Under the pieces are notes generated by a model. The model did no database searches. It had not been told where the DNA came from and saw nothing but the letters and a program-made list of their open reading frames with translations. Shown one piece after another: positions 16,536-29,757 of a DNA stretch of 64,000 bases. The stretch spans positions 124,001 through 188,000 of the forward strand of contig NZ_JALJXV010000006.1 of assembly GCF_024170285.1 (NCBI RefSeq), given 5' to 3'. A program made the position numbers and the translations under genes. Numbering within the stretch: the stretch's first letter is position 1; each line of letters starts with the position of its first letter. Source of the DNA: Natronocella acetinitrilica. Its GTDB lineage: Bacteria; Pseudomonadota; Gammaproteobacteria; Nitrococcales; Aquisalimonadaceae.

Positions 16536-17462
16536 ATGGAGACGAAAGTCAGCTACACGTTGGTGGGATTGTTCGTGCTGGTGCTGGGCGCAACCCTTGC
16601 AGCCGGGGCCATCTGGCTCACTGCCGACTTCACCACGTACGACTATGAGACCTATTCCGTCTATTCCCGTGAGTCGGTCAGCGGCCTGAACAGGAACTCC
16701 CCCGTTACCTATCGCGGCGTCACCGTGGGCAGGATTCGCGACGTTCGGCTCTACGACGATGACCCGGAGCAAGTCCACATACTGGTGGATATCCGCCCCG
16801 GCACCCCGTTGCGCGAGGACACCCTGGCCCAGATCACCAGCCAGGGACTGACCGGCATCAGTCTCATGGAGCTCACCGGCGGCACCGTGGATGCGGCGCC
16901 TCCTCCACAGCCCGATGGCGAACCCTATCCCGTGATCGGCACCGCGCCGTCGCTGATCAGCCGACTGGATGATGCACTGACCCAGGGCCTGCGCACCCTG
17001 GAAAGCATTGAGGAATCCATCCGCGCCGTGCTCAGCGAGGACAACCTGACCGCCTTCGGCAATATTCTCGGCAACGTGGATGAGCTCACCACGGAACTGA
17101 CCACCACCACGCGACGCCTGGACGGTGTGCTGGAAGGTGCCAACAAGCTGCTGGACGACACCGGGGAACTGGGCACCCGGCTGCCGGAGACGCTGGCCCG
17201 GGTAGACGACACGCTACTGTCCTTCCAGACGCTGGCACAAGACCTGGGTGTTGCCGGCAATGAGGTTGCCATCGCAAGCCGTGAAGGCGCCCGTAGCCTC
17301 GATGAACTGGGACGCGCCACCCTGCCCCAGCTCAATGAACTGATGCGGGAAATCGAGGATCTCACCAGCGGGATGAGCCGGCTGGCCAACGAATTGGCGG
17401 AGAATCCCAACCTGCTGATCTTCGGACGGCCCCGCCGGGAACCCGGACCTGGAGAGGAGTAA
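16536..17462 (+). CDS. MCE (MlaD-like) lipid-transport protein
   Basis: A 308-residue protein with one N-terminal transmembrane helix (about 7-30), one MCE domain (about 38-125; the loop VSGLNRNSPVTYRGVTVGRI is the MCE core, and GLTGISLMELTGG its end), then a long helical Ser/Thr/Leu-rich tail (about 150-300) predicted to be coiled coil. MCE proteins form hexameric rings or tubes that shuttle lipids across the periplasm. At 308 residues it is longer than MlaD (about 180), so the helical tail may make a needle-like tunnel as in LetB/PqiB-type or YebT-like systems. Part of the four-gene operon. Confidence 0.93.
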   Translation: METKVSYTLVGLFVLVLGATLAAGAIWLTADFTTYDYETYSVYSRESVSGLNRNSPVTYRGVTVGRIRDVRLYDDDPEQVHILVDIRPGTPLREDTLAQITSQGLTGISLMELTGGTVDAAPPPQPDGEPYPVIGTAPSLISRLDDALTQGLRTLESIEESIRAVLSEDNLTAFGNILGNVDELTTELTTTTRRLDGVLEGANKLLDDTGELGTRLPETLARVDDTLLSFQTLAQDLGVAGNEVAIASREGARSLDELGRATLPQLNELMREIEDLTSGMSRLANELAENPNLLIFGRPRREPGPGEE

Positions 17463-17465
17463 CCC

Positions 17466-18083
17466 ATGCCGGGCAATGCACTACGGTATCTGACGAGCCT
17501 CTGCGCCGCCCTGTTGCTGGGCGGCTGCATGGCACTCAACACCCCGGAAGAGGCATCGACCTTCTGGGAACTTCGCATGAATAACCCGCCCGCAGCCAAC
17601 AGCCCTGCGGCAGCCGGCGGGCTGATCGTCGCCCGGGTGCGCGCCGAGGCCAACCTGGATACCACCGCGATGCTCTATCGCGAAGCCGATTACGAACCGC
17701 GTTACTATGCCCGCAGCCGGTGGATAGACCGGCCGACACGGCAACTGCAGACTGCCCTGATCGACGGGCTGGAAGCAGCCGGAACCGCCGACGTGATACT
17801 GCGGGCGCCCACACAACTCTCAGCCCGGTATCGGTTGGAGACGGAACTGCTCGCCCTGGAGCATGACTATCGTGGCAACACCCCCCACGCCGTTCTGCGA
17901 CTGCGTGTGCAAGTGCTGGATCAGGACCAGCGCAGCGTTCTCGCATCCCGGGTGATCAGTCTGCGGGAGCCAATGACAGCCTCCGGGCCCGGTGCCGGGG
18001 TCGAGGCCGGCAATCGCGCCCTGGATGAGGCCATCGAGCGAATTCGCACCGTGATCGTTCAGGCGCTGGCCGACGCCGAATGA
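17466..18083 (+). CDS. ABC-type transport auxiliary lipoprotein (PqiC-like)
   Basis: A 205-residue lipoprotein with signal peptide and lipobox LLGGC (Cys at about 21). The remainder fits the ABC_trans_aux/PqiC family: FWELRM near the N-terminus and YYARSRWIDRPTRQLQTALIDGLEAAG in the middle. PqiC-like lipoproteins sit in the outer membrane and dock the MCE tunnel. It stands where MlaC would stand in the canonical system, so this transporter is probably tunnel-type and not MlaC shuttle-type. Last gene of the operon; converges on recQ with 28 bp between and no clear terminator. Confidence 0.88.
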   Translation: MPGNALRYLTSLCAALLLGGCMALNTPEEASTFWELRMNNPPAANSPAAAGGLIVARVRAEANLDTTAMLYREADYEPRYYARSRWIDRPTRQLQTALIDGLEAAGTADVILRAPTQLSARYRLETELLALEHDYRGNTPHAVLRLRVQVLDQDQRSVLASRVISLREPMTASGPGAGVEAGNRALDEAIERIRTVIVQALADAE

Positions 18084-18111
18084 CCCGGCCGTTCGCCGTC
18101 CGTTACACGGC

Positions 18112-19941
18112 TCAGGTGACGCCGGAAAGCTCCGAATCCGGATCGGCCAGCGCCGCGATGAATGCCTCGGCATAACGTGCCCGCTTGGTCTCTCCAACGC
18201 CGGGCAGGGCGGCAAATTCCGCCATCGTCGCCGGACGCTGTTCCGCCATCGCCTGCAGCGTGCTGTCGTGGAAGATCATGTACGGAGGCACACCCTGCTC
18301 ATCCGCCAGACGGCGACGGCAGGCTCGCAGTGCATCCCAGAGCCGTTCGCTCTTCTCGTCGATGAAGCGTCGCCCCAGCGTGCCGCTCCGCTTGCTCCGG
18401 CCTTCGGGGTCGCGCCGCAGCGTCAGCGTCTCATCACCGCGCAACAACCCGCGACAACGCTCCGACAAGCGCAGACTCCCATAGCCATCGGCATCGACAG
18501 TGAGATAGCCGAAGGCCAGCAACTGCCGGAACACGGAACGCCAGACCTTGGCGGAGTGGGCGCTGCCGATGCCCCAGGTGCTCTGCTGGTCGTGGCCGAA
18601 ACGCTTGATCCGGTCACTGTCCTTGCCGGTCAACACGTCCACCAGGTGCGCCACGCCGAAGCGCTGCCCGGTCCGGTACACGCAGGAAAGCGCCATGCGC
18701 GCCGCCTCGGTGGCATCCCAGGTGGTCGGTGGCCAGAGGCAGGTATCACAGTTGCCGCAGGGTTCGGGCAGGGTCTCGTCAAAATAGGCCAACAGCCGCT
18801 GCCGCCGGCAAACCGTGCCTTCGCAGAAGGCGAGCATCGCTTCGAGCTTTTGCCTCTCGACGCGTTTGCGCTCGTCTGAAGCGGCCGACTCTTCCAGCAA
18901 CTGGCGCAGCATGGCCACGTCCTGGTGGCCATAGACCATCCATGCGCTGGCAGGCAAACCGTCACGCCCTGCCCGGCCCGTTTCCTGGTAATAGGCCTCC
19001 AGGCTGCGTGGCAAGTCCAGGTGCGCCACGAAACGCACATCCGGCTTGTCGATTCCCATGCCGAAGGCAATGGTCGCCACCATGATGACGCCGTCATCGC
19101 TGATGAATCGCTGCTGATTGGTCTGGCGCTGCTCCGCCGACAAGCCGGCGTGATAGGGCAAGGCATTCCATCCGCGCTCCCGCAACCACTCCGCGGTCTC
19201 ATCCACCCGCCGGCGTGACAGGCAGTAGACGATGCCGGCATCCCCCGGATGCTCCCGCCGCAGGAACTGCTCCAGCTGCTGCCGCGCGTTATTCTTGGGG
19301 GTCACCGTGTAGCGGATGTTGGGCCGATCAAAACTGCCGATAAACCGCCGCGCATCCGCGAGCCCGAGCCGGGCGGCAATCTCCTCCCGGGTGCGGTCAT
19401 CCGCCGTGGCGGTCAGGGCAATCCGGGGCACCGCCGGAAAGCGCTCATGGAGCATGGAGAGTTGCAGGTATTCCGGCCGGAAGTCATGCCCCCACTGAGA
19501 GACGCAATGGGCTTCATCAATCGCAAACAGGGAGATCTGCGCGCGCTCGAGCAGGGACTGCATGCGCGGGGTCAGCAAACGTTCTGGTGCGCAGTAGAGC
19601 AGATCAAGCTCACCGCGCAGCAACGCCTGTTCCACGGCGCGGCTCTCCTCCGCGGTCAGCGCAGAATTCAGGCAGGCTGCCTGCACTCCCGATTGCACCA
19701 GGGCCTGCACCTGATCCTGCATGAGGGCGATAAGCGGCGAGACGACAATGGCGGTACCAGCGCGCACCAGGGCAGGAACCTGAAAACATAACGACTTGCC
19801 GCCGCCGGTGGGCATCAGGACCAGGGCGTCGCCGCCGTCGCTGACGTGGTGAATCACCTCTCCCTGCAAGGGACGGAATGACGCGAAACCGAAAACGTCC
19901 CGGAGCACTTGTGTCGGCGATGGCTGGCTGATGGCATCCAT
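18112..19941 (-). CDS. recQ: ATP-dependent DNA helicase RecQ
   Basis: A 609-residue superfamily 2 3'-5' helicase, the same length as E. coli RecQ. Walker A in [16 protein letters not shown] (about 50), DEAH box in [20 protein letters not shown] (about 143; includes the aromatic-rich loop), motif [12 protein letters not shown], zinc-binding cysteines [12 protein letters not shown]...CGNCDTC (about 375-400), winged helix, and an HRDC domain at the C-terminus (about 520-595). Acts in recombinational repair and fork restart. ATG 19941 gives the family N-terminus; the longer frame to 20010 does not match. Confidence 0.95.
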   Translation of the reverse strand: MDAISQPSPTQVLRDVFGFASFRPLQGEVIHHVSDGGDALVLMPTGGGKSLCFQVPALVRAGTAIVVSPLIALMQDQVQALVQSGVQAACLNSALTAEESRAVEQALLRGELDLLYCAPERLLTPRMQSLLERAQISLFAIDEAHCVSQWGHDFRPEYLQLSMLHERFPAVPRIALTATADDRTREEIAARLGLADARRFIGSFDRPNIRYTVTPKNNARQQLEQFLRREHPGDAGIVYCLSRRRVDETAEWLRERGWNALPYHAGLSAEQRQTNQQRFISDDGVIMVATIAFGMGIDKPDVRFVAHLDLPRSLEAYYQETGRAGRDGLPASAWMVYGHQDVAMLRQLLEESAASDERKRVERQKLEAMLAFCEGTVCRRQRLLAYFDETLPEPCGNCDTCLWPPTTWDATEAARMALSCVYRTGQRFGVAHLVDVLTGKDSDRIKRFGHDQQSTWGIGSAHSAKVWRSVFRQLLAFGYLTVDADGYGSLRLSERCRGLLRGDETLTLRRDPEGRSKRSGTLGRRFIDEKSERLWDALRACRRRLADEQGVPPYMIFHDSTLQAMAEQRPATMAEFAALPGVGETKRARYAEAFIAALADPDSELSGVT

Positions 19942-20083
19942 GGCGGCAAATGGTATCAGACGCGAATCGTCGACGACGGGGTCACGACTACCCCTAAGCT
20001 GATACTTCACATGCGTTTACTCCCATAAGCCCCTGTTGCATTATTGATTCAGTCATCCTTAACGCCGAGGACAATCCGACATC

Positions 20084-20743
20084 ATGGGAATCAACCTCAC
20101 CTGGATTGCGGCCCTGGTCGCTGCCGGCGGCGCTGGGCTGCTGGTGTTGGGTGTCGTGCGGCTTTACCGCCTGCGCATCGTTGCCGGTTGCGGGCATTGC
20201 ACTATCGGTGCGGCGCTTGCTGCAGTGGGCGTGGCGGGCGTCGGCGCGGCGGCGAATCTGCACAGCTACGACCGACTCACCCATGAACGACCCGTGATGG
20301 AGATCCGCTTCGTGGAAAACCAGCCACGGCAGTACACGGCGCTGGTCTACCACGAGGGCAGCGCCGACGTGCAGCGCTTCGACATCAGCGGGGATGAGTG
20401 GCAACTGGACGCGCGCATCCTCAAGTGGACGGGGCCAGCCATTATCAGTGGGCTGGACAGCTACTATCGGCTGGAACGCCTCAGCGGGCGCTATCGCGAC
20501 GTGGACTCCGAGCGCAGCCTGAATCGCAGTGTCTATGATCTTTCCGAAGGTGTGGGCATCGACCTCTGGCGCGTGGCCCGCGAACATCAGCGCTGGATGC
20601 CCTGGCTGGATTCCGTCTACGGCAACGCCGCCTACCTGCCCATGAGTGACGAGGCCCGCTTTCAGGTCACCGTGACCCAGGCCGGACTGGTGGCCCGCCC
20701 CCTCAATGCCAACGCCCAGACGGCGGTGGAACGCTGGCGCTAG
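20084..20743 (+). CDS. Membrane-anchored protein of unknown function
   Basis: A 219-residue protein with two N-terminal transmembrane helices (about 5-27 and 35-58), then a soluble mostly beta domain of about 160 residues that carries YDRLTHERPVMEIRFVENQPRQYTALVYHEG, DEWQLDARILKWTGPAIISGLDSYYRLERLSGRY. Similar gammaproteobacterial proteins are sometimes labelled 'multidrug transporter', but nothing here looks like a transporter. The soluble domain is probably periplasmic. ATG follows GAGGACAATCCGACATC with a weak ribosome-binding site. Divergent from recQ. Confidence 0.7.
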   Translation: MGINLTWIAALVAAGGAGLLVLGVVRLYRLRIVAGCGHCTIGAALAAVGVAGVGAAANLHSYDRLTHERPVMEIRFVENQPRQYTALVYHEGSADVQRFDISGDEWQLDARILKWTGPAIISGLDSYYRLERLSGRYRDVDSERSLNRSVYDLSEGVGIDLWRVAREHQRWMPWLDSVYGNAAYLPMSDEARFQVTVTQAGLVARPLNANAQTAVERWR

Positions 20744-20814
20744 CACTGCGAGCGCCGCCTTGCCAAGCCGCGCCTTCGGGGCGCAGAAATGCAGCGAACT
20801 TCTGTTTCAGGACA

Positions 20815-21714
20815 CTAGGCCCGGTATCGGGCGGCGAGAGCGACCCCCAGCACCGCGAGGCCAATGCCCACGATGGCCACCAGCCCGAGGCGCTCGCCAA
20901 ACAGGATCCACGCCTCCACCGCCGTCACGGGCGGCACCAGATAAAACAGGCTGGCAACGCGGGACGCCTCGCCGCGGCGAATCATTGCCATCAATAACAG
21001 GATTGCCGCCACCGAAAGGCCAAGCACCAGCCAGGTCAGGGCGAACACGAACTGCGGCACCCACTGCACTTCCCTGGTCTCGAACAGAAAGGCAGCGACA
21101 GTCGTCACGGCGGCCGCGGCGACGAACTGGATGCAGGTTCCGGTGAGCAGATCAATGCCGGAGCAATGACGTTTCTGATAGATGGTGCCAACGGAAATGG
21201 CCAACAGGGCCACCAGCGCCAGCAGGATCGCTTCCGGGCCGAAACCCGCGAACAGGGCATCGGCAGAGGTATCAATCTTGTCGCCAAGCACAAGCACGAT
21301 GCCGATCAGGCCGAGCCCGATTCCCAGCCACTGCACGGCGGCTATGCGCTCGCCCAACCAGGGCCGGGCAAGCAATGCCGTGACCAATGGCTGCAGGCCC
21401 ACGATCAGGGCCGCCACGCCCGCAGGCATACCGCGATAGATGCTGTAGAAAACACCGCCCAGATAGATGGCGTGAACCAGAACGCCGGTCACCGCAACGT
21501 GGCCCCAGAGGCGCAGATCCCGGGGCCATGCGGCGCCGACCAGACGGACGATGACCAGCAACACGGCCACCGACGCAACAAACCGGATTGCGAGAAACGT
21601 CCATGGCTCCGCGTAGGGCAGGCCGTACTTTGCTCCGATGAAGCCGGTACTCCAGAGCAGTACGAACAGCACCGGCATGGCCCGCAGCAGCAGCCCCTGA
21701 GTGGATTGATTCAC
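20815..21714 (-). CDS. DMT family transporter (EamA)
   Basis: A 299-residue protein of about ten helices with two EamA repeats (about 10-140 and 160-295): LLWSTGFIGAKYGLPYAEPWTFLAIRF opens the first, and SLFYLVPPVTAVEAWILFGERL marks the second. Probably an exporter of amino acids or similar metabolites. Start taken as the GTG at 21714, with AGGACAG upstream, 16 bp after the fadH stop; ATG 21678 is the alternative. It may be co-transcribed with fadH. Not closely similar to the other EamA protein at 12726. Confidence 0.87.
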   Translation of the reverse strand: MNQSTQGLLLRAMPVLFVLLWSTGFIGAKYGLPYAEPWTFLAIRFVASVAVLLVIVRLVGAAWPRDLRLWGHVAVTGVLVHAIYLGGVFYSIYRGMPAGVAALIVGLQPLVTALLARPWLGERIAAVQWLGIGLGLIGIVLVLGDKIDTSADALFAGFGPEAILLALVALLAISVGTIYQKRHCSGIDLLTGTCIQFVAAAAVTTVAAFLFETREVQWVPQFVFALTWLVLGLSVAAILLLMAMIRRGEASRVASLFYLVPPVTAVEAWILFGERLGLVAIVGIGLAVLGVALAARYRA

Positions 21715-21730
21715 GACGCCTGTCCTGTTG

Positions 21731-25817
<4,087 letters not shown>

Positions 25818-27038
25818 TCAGACAGCAATGCCGAGCCGGGCGATTTCCTGGCGAAGCAGCGCGCGATTGTCCACTCCCGCCTGCTCGGCGCGCACCACGC
25901 CACGAATGTGCCAGGGAGAATCAGGCATGCCATCTGTCCTGTCGGCGAGGTCCACCCGTTCCGGTTCGGCCAGATCCTGGCCTTCGGCATCCCGAAGCAG
26001 CAGCACATCCGGCATCAGCCGACGATCCGGTTCAACCGAGACCACCAGAGCGACCGCGCCGTTACGCAACTCCACCAGACTGCCCACCGGGTAGATGCCG
26101 ACACAGCGGATGAAGGCTTCCATCAGTTCCACGCCGAAAGTCTGCTCGGCCTCCCGATACATCAGGCGTAAGGCAAGGTCGCTGGCCATGCCCGGGCGAT
26201 AGACCCGGTCGCTGGTCATGGCGTCGTAGACATCGGCGATGGCCACTGCCAGAACCGGTTGCGCCAGTTCACCACCGAGCCGGCCCTGGGGATAGCCGTG
26301 GCCGCTGATACGTTCGTGGTGATGGCGAATGATATCCAGCGCCTCTGCCGGCACCTTGCCGCCCGCCCGCATCATCCGGTAACCGTCCTCCGGATGGCGT
26401 TGCATGATGGCGAATTCGTCACGGCTCAGCTTGCCTGGCTTGTTGAGAATCTCCAGCGGCGTCCGCGCCTTGCCGATGTCATGCAGCAAGGCCCCGAGCC
26501 CGATGGTTTTCAGGTCTTCCTGGCCGTAGCCAAGCTCGCGGCAGAAGGCAATGCTGAGTACGCAGACGTTGAGGCAGTGCAAGGAGGTGTATTCATCGCG
26601 ACTCTTGAGCTGCGTCAGCCACAGGGCGGCCGAGGCATCCCTGGTCACCAGTGACACCAGACCGGTGACCTGCTCGCGGGCCTCCTCGGCGTCGACGCTC
26701 CGACCCAGGCGGATGTCAGTCATGACCCGCCCCAGGTAGTCATGGGCTGCATCACGTCGGGTGAGCCCATCTCGCACATGCCGACGCAGACGACGCTGGC
26801 GGGTCTGCACCGGGGTGGCGGTGACCGTGTCCCCGACGAGTTCCTCTGATACCGTCGTCGCCGTCAGGGTCTGGTCAACATACACATGGCGGCACAGCCG
26901 CCTCAGCTCGGCAAGGGTTTCGGGACCGTCAACAGTGAAACCCTGAAACATGAACGGGGTATCCGTCCAGGCACGGTCCAGCTCGGCCACATACATGCCG
27001 ACGCGAAGATTCTCCACGGGTATTCTTATCAGCCCCAA
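25818..27038 (-). CDS. HD-GYP domain c-di-GMP phosphodiesterase
   Basis: A 406-residue cytoplasmic protein. The first 130 residues are a DUF3391 domain (opening IPVENLRVGMYVAELDRAW, the typical start), followed by an HD-GYP domain (about 140-320): LHDIGKARTP for the HD metal site, and HHERISGHGYPQGR for the GYP motif. It should hydrolyse cyclic di-GMP. The C-terminal 90 residues form a small beta domain (VGIYPVGSLVELRNGAVALVVSVEP) common in this family. Sits alone between yheS (convergent) and uup (divergent). Confidence 0.92.
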   Translation of the reverse strand: MGLIRIPVENLRVGMYVAELDRAWTDTPFMFQGFTVDGPETLAELRRLCRHVYVDQTLTATTVSEELVGDTVTATPVQTRQRRLRRHVRDGLTRRDAAHDYLGRVMTDIRLGRSVDAEEAREQVTGLVSLVTRDASAALWLTQLKSRDEYTSLHCLNVCVLSIAFCRELGYGQEDLKTIGLGALLHDIGKARTPLEILNKPGKLSRDEFAIMQRHPEDGYRMMRAGGKVPAEALDIIRHHHERISGHGYPQGRLGGELAQPVLAVAIADVYDAMTSDRVYRPGMASDLALRLMYREAEQTFGVELMEAFIRCVGIYPVGSLVELRNGAVALVVSVEPDRRLMPDVLLLRDAEGQDLAEPERVDLADRTDGMPDSPWHIRGVVRAEQAGVDNRALLRQEIARLGIAV

Positions 27039-27054
27039 GAGGAGTCCCTATACT
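27026..27054 (+). promoter_or_regulatory. Candidate sigma-70 promoter of uup
   Basis: TTATCA (27026-27031), a 17-bp spacer and TATACT (27049-27054). This would give an mRNA leader of about 110 nt that contains the inverted repeat at 27079-27108 and a T-tract just before the ribosome-binding site. The promoter overlaps the 5' end of the divergent HD-GYP gene. Confidence 0.45.
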
Positions 27055-27078
27055 GTGCTGCCTGTTCCGGGTCGTGCT

Positions 27079-27108
27079 GTAAACGCACTACTCTGGTGCG
27101 CAGTTTAC
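27079..27108 (+). promoter_or_regulatory. Inverted repeat in the uup leader
   Basis: GTAAACGCAC (27079-27088) pairs with GTGCG-CA-GTTTAC (27096-27108), 7-nt loop and a 2-nt bulge. It lies between the candidate promoter and the uup start and could be an operator or a leader hairpin. A run of six T follows about 35 bp later, too far for a standard terminator. Confidence 0.35.
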
Positions 27109-27168
27109 GCCCCATCGTCGGCTCAACTTGTGCGTTGGGTCTCTTTTTTCTGATTGAAGGATGCCGTT

Positions 27169-29085
27169 TTGCTGCTCAATGCCCGTGACCTGACCGTTGG
27201 ATTTGGTGCCGAACCGGTGCTCGACAAGGTGTCGTTCACCATCGAGGCCGGGGAGCGTATCGCGCTGCTGGGCCGCAACGGAGCAGGCAAATCCACCCTG
27301 CTGAAAGTGCTCTGTGGCGAACTGCAGCCGGAGGATGGGCAGTTGATCCTGCGCGACGGCGCCCACGTGGCCCGCCTTGGTCAGACCATGCCCGATGGCC
27401 AGGGCGAACGGATTCACGACGTGGTCGCGGCAGGTCTGGGAGAAGCCGGCACCCTGCTTCAACAGTATGGACATGCCACCGAGGCCGTTGCCGAAAGCCC
27501 TTCCGACGCAAACCTCCAGGAGATGCAGCGGGTTCAGCAGGCGCTGGAATCAAGTGAGGGCTGGCAACTGCACCAGCGCGTGGAGACCACGCTCAGTCGC
27601 CTGAACCTTGATGGGGCGGCGCTGTATGAGTCCCTGTCCGGCGGCATGCGCCGCCGAGTCCTGCTGGCTCAGGCCCTGGTGCAACAACCCGAGCTGTTGC
27701 TGCTCGATGAACCCACCAATCATCTCGACATCGCCGGTATTACCCAGCTTGAAGACATCATTCTCGACTACCCGGGCGCTCTGCTGCTGATCACCCACGA
27801 CCGTGCGTTCCTGCGCCGGGTCGCAAGCCGGATACTGCTCCTCGACCGCGGCCGGCTGACAAGTTATCCCGGTGACTATGAGCGTTTTCTTCGCACCCGG
27901 GCCCAGGAACTCGAGGCCGAGGACCGTCAACACGCCGAGTTCGACCGCAAACTGGCCCAGGAAGAGCGTTGGATCAGACAGGGCATCAAGGCACGGCGGA
28001 CCCGCAACGAAGGTCGTGTTCGGGCACTCGAGGCCATGCGCCGGGAGCGCGCCCAGCGGCGCACTGTCCAGGGCAAGGCAGACTTCGCCCTGCAGGATGG
28101 CGGGCGCTCCGGCAAGCTGGTGCTGGAGGCCAGCAACATCAGCAAGGCCTTCGGGGGCCGCGCGGTGGTGCAGGGTTTTTCAACCACCATATTGCGCGGA
28201 GACAAGATCGGCCTGATCGGCCCCAACGGCAGCGGCAAGAGCACGCTGCTCAACATGCTGCTGGGACGCCTGCAACCGGACGAGGGCACCGTGCGGCTCG
28301 GCACGCAGCTCGATGTGGCCTATTTCGATCAGTTGCGGGAGACCCTGAACGACTCCCACAGCGTGGCGGAAAACGTCTCCGGCGGCGCCGAAACAGTCAC
28401 CATCAACGGTGAGCAGCGGCACATCTACTCGTATCTGCAGGATTTCCTGTTCACACCGGCCCAGGCGCGCGGACCGATCAGCGCCCTGTCCGGCGGCGAA
28501 CGCAACCGCCTGGTGCTGGCCAGGCTGTTCACCCGGCCCGCCAATCTACTGGTTCTGGACGAGCCAACCAATGACCTGGACCTGGAAACCCTGGAACTGC
28601 TGGAAGCCCTGCTGGTGGACTTTCCGGGGACGGTTCTGCTGGTCAGTCACGACCGGGAGTTCCTGGACAACGTGGTCACGTCCTCGCTGGTCTTCAAGGG
28701 CGACGGGCGGATCATCGAGACCGTTGGCGGCTACCGTGACTATGAGAGCCAGCATGGCGTGACGGCAGGCAAGAGCAAGCCGGCCGACGACCGTGCAATG
28801 CACAACCTGGTGGCTGACAAACCCGACTCACCGTCGAAACCCGAGGCACAACCCCGTCGGCGGGCAAAACTCAATTATCGGGAGCAGCGCGAATTGCAAC
28901 ACCTGCCCGGAAAGATCGAAACCCTGGAACAGGAGCAGGCCACTCTTGCCGAGCAACTGGCAGACCCTGCGTTTTTCCGTAATGCCGCCGATGTGGTCGC
29001 GGAGACCACCGCCCGACTGAGCGAGATCGAAGCCGAGCTGGAGCAGGCTCTGGAGCGCTGGACGGAACTGGAAGACCGGGCCTGA
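27169..29085 (+). CDS. uup: ABC-F family ATPase Uup
   Basis: A 638-residue soluble protein with two ABC cassettes: Walker A LGRNGAGKSTLLKVL and IGPNGSGKSTLLNML, signatures SLSGGMRRRVLLAQALV and LSGGERNRLVLARLF, Walker B LLLLDEPTNHLD and LVLDEPTNDLD. The C-terminal region (about 545-638) is a highly charged coiled coil, the DNA-binding-like tail typical of Uup, preceded by the KLNYREQRELQHLP motif. Uup acts at the ribosome and affects branched-DNA handling and transposon excision. I choose the TTG at 27169 because AAGGA lies seven bases upstream; the in-frame TTG at 27154 would put the ribosome-binding site inside the gene. Confidence 0.9.
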   Translation: MLLNARDLTVGFGAEPVLDKVSFTIEAGERIALLGRNGAGKSTLLKVLCGELQPEDGQLILRDGAHVARLGQTMPDGQGERIHDVVAAGLGEAGTLLQQYGHATEAVAESPSDANLQEMQRVQQALESSEGWQLHQRVETTLSRLNLDGAALYESLSGGMRRRVLLAQALVQQPELLLLDEPTNHLDIAGITQLEDIILDYPGALLLITHDRAFLRRVASRILLLDRGRLTSYPGDYERFLRTRAQELEAEDRQHAEFDRKLAQEERWIRQGIKARRTRNEGRVRALEAMRRERAQRRTVQGKADFALQDGGRSGKLVLEASNISKAFGGRAVVQGFSTTILRGDKIGLIGPNGSGKSTLLNMLLGRLQPDEGTVRLGTQLDVAYFDQLRETLNDSHSVAENVSGGAETVTINGEQRHIYSYLQDFLFTPAQARGPISALSGGERNRLVLARLFTRPANLLVLDEPTNDLDLETLELLEALLVDFPGTVLLVSHDREFLDNVVTSSLVFKGDGRIIETVGGYRDYESQHGVTAGKSKPADDRAMHNLVADKPDSPSKPEAQPRRRAKLNYREQRELQHLPGKIETLEQEQATLAEQLADPAFFRNAADVVAETTARLSEIEAELEQALERWTELEDRA

Positions 29086-29106
29086 GTGCAGGCCCCCAGA
29101 AGCGCC

Positions 29107-29757
29107 TCAGGATCCCTCCATGCCGGATTCGATGAGATCATGCTCCATGGCGTAGCGCACCAGGGCGGCGACGCTGTCCATGCCCATTTTCTGCAGAATG
29201 CGCGTCTTGTGCGTGCTGACTGTCTTGGAAGAGACCTCCAGCTCATCGGCGATCTGACTGACGGTGCGCCCACCCACCAGCAGGGTGAAAACGTGATACT
29301 CGCGCTTGGACAGCATGCGGTGGGGCTCCGAGTCGTCGTCGGTCAGCATGTTGAGCGCAAGTTTCTGGTTGAGGTTGGCATTGAGAAAGATCTGTCCGCT
29401 GGACACGCGCCGGATGGCGGACACCAACTGCTCGGCAGCACTGGTCTTGGCCAGATAGCCCCGGGCACCGGCGCGTATCGAGCGCACGGCGTACTGGTTT
29501 TCGCTGTGCATGCTCAGAATGAGAATGCTCAGTCCGGGATGGGAACCCAGCAACAGGCGGATCAGCTCTACCCCACTGGGCGGCGGCATGGAGATATCCA
29601 GCACCAGGACATCGCAGTCCACCTGATCCATCAGCGCCAGGGTCTGCTCCCCGTCATGAGCCTCACCGCGGACCTCGATATCCGGCTCCTCCGCCAGGAT
29701 CTGCTTCAATCCGTCACGCACAATGGTGTGATCATCGGCCAGACACACGCGAATCAT
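29107..29757 (-). CDS. NarL/FixJ-type response regulator
   Basis: A 216-residue response regulator. Receiver domain about 1-120 with the acidic pocket DD at 8-9, phospho-acceptor Asp54 in VLVLDIS, Ser/Thr in ILSMHSE and Lys in GYLAKTSAAE. LuxR-type HTH at about 150-210 (LSKREYHVFTLLVGGRTVSQIADELEVSSKTVSTHKTRILQKM). Its ATG overlaps the stop of the histidine kinase gene by 4 bp, so it is the partner of that kinase. Targets unknown; no adjacent regulated gene is obvious. Confidence 0.93.
   Translation of the reverse strand: MIRVCLADDHTIVRDGLKQILAEEPDIEVRGEAHDGEQTLALMDQVDCDVLVLDISMPPPSGVELIRLLLGSHPGLSILILSMHSENQYAVRSIRAGARGYLAKTSAAEQLVSAIRRVSSGQIFLNANLNQKLALNMLTDDDSEPHRMLSKREYHVFTLLVGGRTVSQIADELEVSSKTVSTHKTRILQKMGMDSVAALVRYAMEHDLIESGMEGS

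Noticed and set aside
20784-20800. GCGCC-TTCG-GGGCGC hairpin between the membrane protein gene and the EamA gene.
   Set aside because: Short stem with no T-tract on either strand, so not called as a terminator.
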